Assembly (NCBI RefSeq): GCF_024266585.1
Contig: NZ_CP100647.1
Location: 3,329,001-3,393,000 of the forward strand
Length of the DNA: 64,000 nt
Direction of reading: 5' to 3'
Origin: Xanthomonas sacchari
GTDB lineage: Bacteria > Pseudomonadota > Gammaproteobacteria > Xanthomonadales > Xanthomonadaceae
Shown here: piece after piece, positions 7,433-15,100 of the stretch
Layout: the number at the start of each line of letters is the position of its first letter
Numbering within the stretch: position 1 is the stretch's first letter
Notes under the pieces: generated by a model
Database searches by the model: none
What the model saw: the letters and a program-made list of their open reading frames with translations, nothing else
What the model was told of the DNA's origin: nothing
Made by a program: the position numbers and the translations under genes

Positions 7433-8994
7433 TCAAGGCCAATATCGCTTTTCCCGACCTCGAGCATCCCCCGGTGTGGCAGGACAATACCCTGTGTCTC
7501 GGCAAAAGCCAGATCGCGCCCTACCGTCACTCCGCTGTGGAAACCGTCGTGGTTCGCACGCAGGGACAATGGTTCGCGACGGTACGCGAGCGTTGCAGGG
7601 ATGTCGCATGGGAAAACACCGAGACGGGCGCGTTGGTCGACGCCGATCGATTCAATCAACTTTACAAAGAAGCCCTTCTATGGCCGCTTGATTATCTCAT
7701 GATCGAAGTGGCCCAGGCCGGATGCCGACTGAAGTTGCGCGCCGGCCTTCTCGGATCGGCGCCGGTCTATTGCCGGGTCACCGATGACGCAGTGGAAATC
7801 TCCTACGATCTGGCCGACTTTTTTTCCCGGCCCACCACCATCGACCTGGAGATGACCAGCCGGCGTCTCGCACTCAGCGCAGACTACTCCGCCAGGCAAT
7901 TGTGCTCGGGCGTTGTGATGCTGACAGAACGCGCCGCGCTTTACGCGGAGCCGGGCAAGACGCGTTACGTCTATCCTTCGCCTGCTGAAACCCTATCGCC
8001 TTCCGAAGAAGCACTGATCGACTACGGCGTAGAGCGATTCGAGCAACTGTTGCATCGTGCGATTTCGATTCGACCCGCATCGAAGCAGGTGGCCGCGGAG
8101 TTGAGTGGAGGCATGGACTCGGCGACCGTTGCCTGCGCCCTGACTCGATCGCATGACAACTTCCTGAGCTTGGGAATCTTGCTCGACGAGGGACACAGTC
8201 AAACCCAGGCCGAACGCCGCCGCATGCTTGTTGAAAGGCTGGGCCTTCGCGACACGCGCATCCCTATCGATTCATTTCCGCCAACGCTCGATCTGCAACC
8301 CAGTGCGGATCGACCGAACTATCCCCTTGCCGAGTTCTATCTCGAAGCGTTCGAAAATCTATGGGACAGCGCTCAATCACAGGGCAGCGAATGGCTTTTC
8401 ACCGGGATTGGCGGAGACCAGCTGTTCCCAACATACCGTGACGAGGACCATCCCACTGCCAGTCCTGGCGACAGGGTGGTCGCAGAAGCCAAGCGTCGCG
8501 CGAACCTGTTGTTGACGCCCCGAGCGCTCAATGCATCACGTTCGATCAGCGGATTTGATGCTCCCGCCGGCCTGTTGTCTGCATCCGTATTGGCGTCGAA
8601 CGCGTGCCAGGCTCCCCATCTGCTTCGGCGAGGCCTTTGGCCGGTCAATCCGTTGAGCGATCCACACTTGGTTTCTTTTTGTCGGCTCCTGCCTCTGCAG
8701 AGCCGTAAAGATCGAGAAACGATGTGGCGGTACTTGCGCGCCAACGTAGGCGACGTATTTCCACGAAACTATTGCAAGGAAACGTTCGCCCATGTGCTTC
8801 CTGGACTGATCGCACATCAGGCAAAGACGATCACCCTGCAACTGAGCGAGTGCGCCCTTGCCGACTTGGGCCTGGTCAACCGAGACGCTGCCCTTCAGTT
8901 GCTGGACGAGTTGGTGGCGACGCGCGCACGCCCGCTGACGGCGCCGCTGATCTCGTTCCTTTGGCTGGAGCGCTTCGTTCGACAGTTTGCCTGA
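7429..8994 (+). CDS. Asparagine-synthetase-like ATP-dependent amide-forming enzyme (lasso cyclase / beta-lactam synthetase fold)
   Basis: A 521-aa protein of the AsnB superfamily. The PP-loop SGGMDS is at residues 226-231 and TGIGGDQLF at 325-333, both parts of the ATP-adenylating synthetase domain. The N-terminal half (1-200) resembles the glutaminase domain in layout (GSAPVYCR near 109) but begins MIKANIAFP, so the nucleophile Cys2 of true glutamine-dependent AsnB is missing. AsnB relatives without this cysteine include lasso-peptide macrolactam cyclases and beta-lactam synthetases, which activate an acid side chain and join it to an internal amine. Two precursor-like peptides lie just upstream. 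No B-type protease, leader-binding (PqqD-like) protein or ABC exporter was seen nearby. GC content is visibly lower than in neighbours, suggesting transfer. Enzyme family is solid; peptide cyclisation is inference. Confidence 0.8.
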   Translation: MIKANIAFPDLEHPPVWQDNTLCLGKSQIAPYRHSAVETVVVRTQGQWFATVRERCRDVAWENTETGALVDADRFNQLYKEALLWPLDYLMIEVAQAGCRLKLRAGLLGSAPVYCRVTDDAVEISYDLADFFSRPTTIDLEMTSRRLALSADYSARQLCSGVVMLTERAALYAEPGKTRYVYPSPAETLSPSEEALIDYGVERFEQLLHRAISIRPASKQVAAELSGGMDSATVACALTRSHDNFLSLGILLDEGHSQTQAERRRMLVERLGLRDTRIPIDSFPPTLDLQPSADRPNYPLAEFYLEAFENLWDSAQSQGSEWLFTGIGGDQLFPTYRDEDHPTASPGDRVVAEAKRRANLLLTPRALNASRSISGFDAPAGLLSASVLASNACQAPHLLRRGLWPVNPLSDPHLVSFCRLLPLQSRKDRETMWRYLRANVGDVFPRNYCKETFAHVLPGLIAHQAKTITLQLSECALADLGLVNRDAALQLLDELVATRARPLTAPLISFLWLERFVRQFA

Positions 8995-9140
8995 CAATCG
9001 CAGTCAGCAGGCACCGAGGCCGCTGTCCCAGCGTACGCAGCTCTGGCTGCACGACGACGCCGAAACGGCCGGCGGCATGTGAGGCAACGCCAGTTTTACC
9101 TGCCAGGCAGCCGGCGGCATTCGCCTTGGGAAAGCGCGCG

Positions 9141-9290
9141 CTACGGCCAGTTCCTCGACCTCGCCGAGGCGGCGGCCAGGTCCGTGTACCGGTTCTGGCT
9201 GCTGCCTGGACCGGCGCGGGTCGCGCGCCCCTGGCCTTCCTTGCCGCGCCGCCACTGCTGCGGATGATGCATGAGGCGCGCTTAGCGGGT
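9141..9290 (+). pseudogene. Decayed 3' end of a POT peptide permease
   Basis: Reads GQFLDLAEAAARSVYRFWLL and then, after a frameshift, LAFLAAPPLLRMMHEAR. This matches the end of the intact POT permease at 6261-6410 (GQTLDIADAAAKYAHLFWLL, LAFLAAPLLRRMMHGVR) at both protein and DNA level. About 50 C-terminal codons remain; nothing recognisable of the rest is present in 8997-9140. Confidence 0.8.
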
Positions 9291-9439
9291 TGCCGGCGAG
9301 GATCGCGGCCTGGCCCCCGCAACGCCAGGGCTTCACAACCGATGCCTTCTCCGCGTCATGCAATGGCAGGTGCAACCTGCAGGCGCCCGGTCCGATCAGG
9401 ACCAGGCCCATCACACACAAGCTCACTCAGGGAGATCGC

Positions 9440-9862
9440 ATGAAAACACACTGGAAACGCGTCGCGGCGCGCGGCCTGGCCGGACTTGTATTGCTCTGCT
9501 GCACCTGCGCGTCGGTTCAGGCCGCATGCCCCTACCCGTTCCGGCTGAGCGGCAAGATCGACCAGCCATGGAAACAGGTAACCAATTCGGCGTGGAACAA
9601 GATGTTGCCGCCGCAATGGACCGACAACGGCTTCCATTTCTACAGCCGGGTCCGCGATCGCGGTCCGGCCGATGGCATCAACACGCCGTCGGATCTGGAG
9701 TCGGAAATCCTAAAGAAAGTCAGCGAAGGCCCCGAGGGCACACCCAATCGCTGGCAGATCCTGCTGCCGCTGGTCAATTCGAAGGGCGCGAATCTGCGCG
9801 TCATCTACGACTACGATGGCGGCAAGACCTCCAAATGCCAGTTGGTCACGCTGAGCTACTGA
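9440..9862 (+). CDS. Secreted small protein of unknown function
   Basis: 140 aa, ATG preceded by AGGGAGA. Residues 1-28 are a signal peptide (hydrophobic GLAGLVLLCCTCASVQA, predicted cut before ACPYPF). The mature part of about 112 residues is polar with two cysteines (ACPY and KCQL) near its ends that could form one disulfide, and aromatic patches such as PPQWTDNGFHFYSR. No family was recognised. It lies between the POT remnant and the convergent S9 peptidase, with somewhat lower GC than core genes. Secretion to the periplasm or outside is predicted; role unknown. Confidence 0.7.
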   Translation: MKTHWKRVAARGLAGLVLLCCTCASVQAACPYPFRLSGKIDQPWKQVTNSAWNKMLPPQWTDNGFHFYSRVRDRGPADGINTPSDLESEILKKVSEGPEGTPNRWQILLPLVNSKGANLRVIYDYDGGKTSKCQLVTLSY

Positions 9863-9962
9863 GTCCAACCGGCATCAGTGCGGCCCGGAAAGCACCGGGC
9901 CGCTCTGATGCTGCAGAGCTGTAGCGCATGGCGCCTCGGCGCCCTCTTCAGGCGACAGCCGC

Positions 9963-11945
9963 CTACTGCTTCGCTGCCGCCGGCGCCGCCTGCGCACCAC
10001 CCAACGACTTGCTCAGGAACGCCAGCAGCCGGGTGTAGAACTCGCGGCGATGCTCCTCGGTGTAGAAGCCGTGGCCTTCGGTCGGGACATACAGTGTTTC
10101 CACCGGCACACCGGCCTTCTTCAGTGCGGCTTCCATCTTCTTGGAGTGCTGGATGGGCGCGCGCTCGTCCTCGCCGCCAGCCGCCAGGAACACCGGCACC
10201 TTGATCTTGTCGGCGAGATTCACCGGCGACACCACGGCCAGCTCGCTGGGAGAGCCCACCCATTCGCTCAGGTAGGTCTTGCCTGAATCGCGCTGCTGAG
10301 TATCGCCTTTGACGTACAGCATTGGTAGATCGTAAACACCCACATAACCAGCGGCGCAGCGATACAGCGACGGTTCCTTGGCAACGCCCATCAACGATGC
10401 ATAGGCGCCATAGCTGGCACCGTACATGCAGATGCGCTGCGGGTCGGCGATCCCCTGGTCGATCGCCCAGCGCGTGGCGTCGGTGACGTCGTCCTGCATC
10501 TTGCCGCCCCACTGGCCAGCGCCCGCCTGCTTGAACGCACGCCCGTAATTGCCCGAGCCGCGATAATTGACCTGCAGCACCGCGTAACCGGCACTGGCCA
10601 GGATCTGCGCATCCTCATCGAACATGCCCTTGTCGGACTCGCCGAACGGACCGCCGTGCGGCATCACCACCATCGGCACCTTGCCGGACTTGGCCGCCGC
10701 CGGCAGCGTCACGAAGCCGTGCAGCGCAAGACCATCACGCGCCTGCAACGCAATCGGCCGCACTTCCGCCAGCTTCGGCGGCTGCAGCGCGGCACGGCGT
10801 GCGAACACGAAATCGGCCTTCTTGGCGACGGTGTCGAACAGGTAGAACTCGCCTGGGTTACGACCGGACTGCACGTTGACCAAGTTGAGCCGGCCGTCGC
10901 GGGTGCTGGAGGTGACGTAGACCGCCTGTCCCGGGAATGCCGCTTCCAGCGAACGCTGGGTCTTGGCTTCGGGCGAGGCGCTATCGAAGAACAGGCTGCG
11001 CGGCGTGTCGCCCAGCACCTGGACACCCACCGGGACGCGGGTGCCATGGCGATAGATGATCGCGTAGGGATCGGCCAGGGCATCGCGCGCCACCACCTTG
11101 CGTTCCCCGTTGTCCACATTCCAGGACTCGATCACGTCGCTGCCCTTGGCCTGCTGGACCCGCAGGTAAGCGACATGCCCGTCCTCGGAGAACCCGATCG
11201 GCGCCTCCACGTGGTGACTGACGTTTTCGTCGTTGACCAGCTTCCAGTCGCTGCCCTGCGTATCGCGATAGAACAGCTTCTTGGCGTTGTCCGCATCCGC
11301 CCCCAAGGCGAAGCGCACCTTGCCTTGCTCATCGCTGTAGAAATGGGCACCGCGCACCTTGGGCGAACCGGCCAGCAACCGCCGGCGGCCGCTATAGACG
11401 TCCATGATCTCGGTGCGGCTGTAAGGGTCCTGGCTGGTGCTGAACGGCTCCGCCTGGATGATGACGTTGCGGTCGTCGCCGGGCAGCAGGCCAACGAAAT
11501 ACGCGGCAACTTTTTCCACTTTCTTGGTCTGGATCAGCGTGCCCGGCCCGTTGCCGGTGACGCGCTGGCCCACCAACAGCTCCGCCGCCCCGCCGTCGGC
11601 GTTGATCGCGAACAGTTCTCCGGTCCCCCACGGCTCATCCCGCTGCCCAATCTTCTGGACCATGTTGAACAGCACGCGCGTGTCGTTGACCCACACGAAA
11701 TCGGAGACGTGCGTGTTCTTCTCCATCGAGAAGCTGCCGACGATCTTGTTGTCGGAACGGCGCATGATCGCCAGCGCGGTCCGATCCTCCAGCGGCACCG
11801 TCGCCGCGTAATACTCGCCGGTCGGCGACAGCTTCAATGTTTCGACCTGCTCCTTGACCAGATAAGGCGCCAGATCCACCTGCGCCCATGCATTCCCCGC
11901 TCCCAGCAGACACAACAATGCGACTGCGCGCAGCCCCTTCTTCAT
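9963..11945 (-). CDS. S9 family prolyl-oligopeptidase-like serine peptidase, exported
   Basis: 660 aa with signal peptide (AVALLCLLGAGNAWAQ). Residues about 25-390 form the beta-propeller; 395-660 the alpha/beta-hydrolase domain. The likely catalytic triad is Ser511 in GASYGA, Asp593 in GGEDER and His625 in EGHGFY. The oxyanion segment MPHGGPFGESD is near 428. Start ATG at 11945 follows GGGGAG. Members cleave peptides after proline or other residues in the periplasm. A decayed copy of residues 515-590 lies at 6555-6778 on the other side of the peptide locus. Lasso-peptide isopeptidases also belong to S9, but nothing here shows that activity; the gene resembles general xanthomonad S9 peptidases. 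Confidence 0.88.
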   Translation of the reverse strand: MKKGLRAVALLCLLGAGNAWAQVDLAPYLVKEQVETLKLSPTGEYYAATVPLEDRTALAIMRRSDNKIVGSFSMEKNTHVSDFVWVNDTRVLFNMVQKIGQRDEPWGTGELFAINADGGAAELLVGQRVTGNGPGTLIQTKKVEKVAAYFVGLLPGDDRNVIIQAEPFSTSQDPYSRTEIMDVYSGRRRLLAGSPKVRGAHFYSDEQGKVRFALGADADNAKKLFYRDTQGSDWKLVNDENVSHHVEAPIGFSEDGHVAYLRVQQAKGSDVIESWNVDNGERKVVARDALADPYAIIYRHGTRVPVGVQVLGDTPRSLFFDSASPEAKTQRSLEAAFPGQAVYVTSSTRDGRLNLVNVQSGRNPGEFYLFDTVAKKADFVFARRAALQPPKLAEVRPIALQARDGLALHGFVTLPAAAKSGKVPMVVMPHGGPFGESDKGMFDEDAQILASAGYAVLQVNYRGSGNYGRAFKQAGAGQWGGKMQDDVTDATRWAIDQGIADPQRICMYGASYGAYASLMGVAKEPSLYRCAAGYVGVYDLPMLYVKGDTQQRDSGKTYLSEWVGSPSELAVVSPVNLADKIKVPVFLAAGGEDERAPIQHSKKMEAALKKAGVPVETLYVPTEGHGFYTEEHRREFYTRLLAFLSKSLGGAQAAPAAAKQ

Positions 11946-12102
11946 TCCTTGCTCCCCTGTTTCCTAGTGGCGTGACGTACGCGTGAAGTGTAATCCGTCA
12001 CAGCCGGCGGCGCTGCGACTTCCGGCACCGCGCACGTGGGCCGCGCAGATGGCATTGCGCGCAACAACGGGCCACGATCGCCGCTGCCTGCCGAAAACGA
12101 AA

Positions 12103-12124
12103 AGGGCGACCTTACGGCCGCCCT
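12103..12124 (-). terminator. Terminator of the autotransporter gene
   Basis: An 8-bp stem with one mismatch (GGGCGACC / GGCCGCCC), loop TTAC, sits 25 bp past the autotransporter stop. On the minus strand it is followed by TTTTCGTTTTC, a U-rich tail. Confidence 0.65.
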
Positions 12125-12148
12125 CCCCTTGCCACCGCCTGCGTTGGA

Positions 12149-15100
12149 TCAGAACGCGACGCGCAGGCCACCAGTGATGCCGTACGCCGAGCGGTTCTTT
12201 CCGACTTCCGCGTTCAGGCCGACGTAGACATAGGTGCTCTGGGCCAGCCTTACCGTGCCATTGGCGTTCAACTGCACGAAGCCGCGGCCGATCTCGGGCG
12301 CCGCCGTCTCGAAGCGCTGGCCGGCCAGGGTGTTGTGCACCGTCGGATCCAGCAGGTCGCCGGTGTCGGCGCCCACCGCGACACCAGCACGCCAGGTCTG
12401 CTCGGCGGCGAGCGGATCGGCATCCTTCGAACCCAACGCCACGCCCGCGAGGATCCGTGTGCCGGTCTGCGACAGGGCGTCGAGCGAAAGCGCCGCCAGC
12501 GAACCGCCGCGCTCGCTGGTCGCGTCGCGCTCGACCTTCTGCCAGATCACGCTGGCATAGGGCTCCACGCGGTTACCCGCCGCCGTCTGGATCGGGAAAC
12601 GCATGCCGGTCGAAGCCATCAGGTCCTTGCCCGATGTCCGGCTTTCGATCGATGCGCCGCCCAGCGGATCGGCACGGTGCGTCAGCCAATCCGTGGAGCC
12701 GTAGGCGACGATGCCATCCAGCACGACACGACCCGCCTGCTGCTGCGCGTAGAGCATGCCCGCGTTGCCGCGGACATTGCCACGGCCGCCGTGCGACATC
12801 ACGCTGGTGTCGTGGTGACTGGCGCCCACGCCGACGACAGTCCCGCCATCCGCATACAGATCGATGCCGGCGCTGGTGCGGTCGGTTCCGGTATCGAAGC
12901 CCGAGCCCTGTCCGTCGGCGACGGTGCGGTTGCCGTCGCGGGTCACATTGGCCCAGGCCTGGTGCCCGGCCGCGGCCTGCGCATCGGTGCCGAGATGATC
13001 GGCGACGTCGCGCTGGATGCCGAGGCCCGCCACGCGCGCGGCAGCGGCCTGATCGGCATGCACTTCGCCGCCGAGACTGGCGACCATCGGCGCGACTTGC
13101 GTCGCGCCCAACGACGACACCGCATACAGCAGTCCGCTCTGGGCAGCGGTGGCCGATCCGGCCACTTGCGCGTTCAGGGTGCTGTCGAGCGCACCGGCGA
13201 CGTTGAGGGCGTTGCGGTTCGCGGCGTCGCCCAGCAAGGGCGCATAGGACAACGGCGCGACGCGCAGATCGATGCTATTGCCATTGTTGACACCATAGAA
13301 GGCGACGAAACGCGCATTGGTCGGCAGACCATCGGACGGAGCGATCGAGCTGAAGCGACCGACGACGCCGCCATCGGCGGTGACGATGCGGAAGGTCGTG
13401 CCCAGAACCGGCGTATAGGTATTGCTTGCGCTGCCGGTCATGCCGCGCAACAAGGGCTGCAACACGCCGTTGGCGAAGAAGCGATGCCCGGCGCCGACTA
13501 CCAGGAGACGCGAATAGTTGCCGACACCATGCGCGGTTCCCAGACCGTCGATGTCCATCTGCATGGTACTGGCGGCGCTCATCCTCACATCGCCGCTGAC
13601 GACGAGCGTACCGGGCGAGGCACCCGGCGCCAGCTTGCCATCGACGGTCACCGGGCCGCTGATCGCCCCAATGCCACGCAGCGTCGCGCCTTGGTTGACC
13701 TGCACGAAGCTGCTCGCCAGCACACCGTTCGCCGCGAGCATGCCCTCCGCCACGCAGGTTCCGCTGCCCAGGATCGCGTTACCCGAAAGGTTCAGGCGTC
13801 CGGCACCGGATTTCACGAAACAGCCATTGCCGGACGCCTCGGCGATGGTGCCGGACAGTTCGGTGGAAGTGCCGGTGGCCACATCGACGCCCGCGTTGCC
13901 GCTGAGCAAAACCTGCTGATTCGTGCCCAGCGTCGCCACCGTCTGCAACATGCCGCCTTGCAGCAGGATCTGCCCCGTGCCCAGCGAAGAGCCACTGTCG
14001 ATACGGACCACGCCGCCCTGGATGAGGGTACCGCCGCTGAAGGTGTTTTTGCCGCTCACCACCAGCGTGCCGCCGCCAAGCTTGGTCAGGCCGCCGCTGC
14101 CGCTCATCTCGCCCTGCTGGGACAGCGTGGCGCCGTCGAGCGTGGTGATGCTCGCACCCTGCGGACCGAAGCTGAAACCGCGCGTCGTGCTCATCGTGTT
14201 GGTCACGGTGAGGTTGCCGCCATTGAAGGTCACCCCATTGGAAGCATCGCCGAGATTGGCATCGGAGGAGATCTGCAGGGTCCCGCCGTTGAGCGTGTTG
14301 CCGCCGGTGTAGGTATTGGCACCGCCGAGCACCAGCATGCCGCCGTTGACCGTGGTGCCACCGCTGTGCGCAGCCACACCTTCGATGTCCAGCGTGCCCG
14401 CGCCGTTCTTCACCAAACCGCCGATGCCGGACAAGGGGCCATTGGCGGTCAGCGTCGTGCCCGCATCCGTGGCGATCGCGCCATTGCCGTTGAGCGTCAG
14501 CGCGCGGCCGGTGGCGAAGTTGCCGGTGGTATGCAGCGCACCGCCATTGAAGACGATGCCATTGGAGGCATCGCCGAGATTGGCGTCGGAGGAGATCTGC
14601 AGGATCCCGCCGTTGAGCGTATTGCCGCCGGTGTAGGTGTTGGCACCGCCGAGCACCAGCGTGCCGCCGTTGACCGTGGTGCCGCCGCTGTGCGCGGCCA
14701 CGCCTTCGATGTCCAGCGTGCCCGCGCCGTTCTTCACCAAGCCGCCGCTGCCGGACACGGGACCGTTGGCGGTCAGCGTCGTGCCCGCATCCGTGGCGAT
14801 CGCGCCATTGCCGTTGAGCGTCAGCGCGCGGCCGGTGGCGAAGTTGCCGGTGGTATGCAGCGCACCGCCATTGAAGGCGATGCCATTGGAGGCATCGCCA
14901 AGATTGGCGTCGGAGGAGATCTGCAGGATCCCGCCGTTGAGCGTGTTGCCGCCGGTGTAGGTGTTGGCACCGCCGAGCACCAGCGTGCCGCCGTTGACCG
15001 TGGTGCCGCCGCTGTGCGCGGCCACGCCTTCGATGTCCAGCGTGCCCGCGCCGTTCTTCACCAGGCCGCCGCTGCCGGACACGGGACCGTTGGCGGTCAG

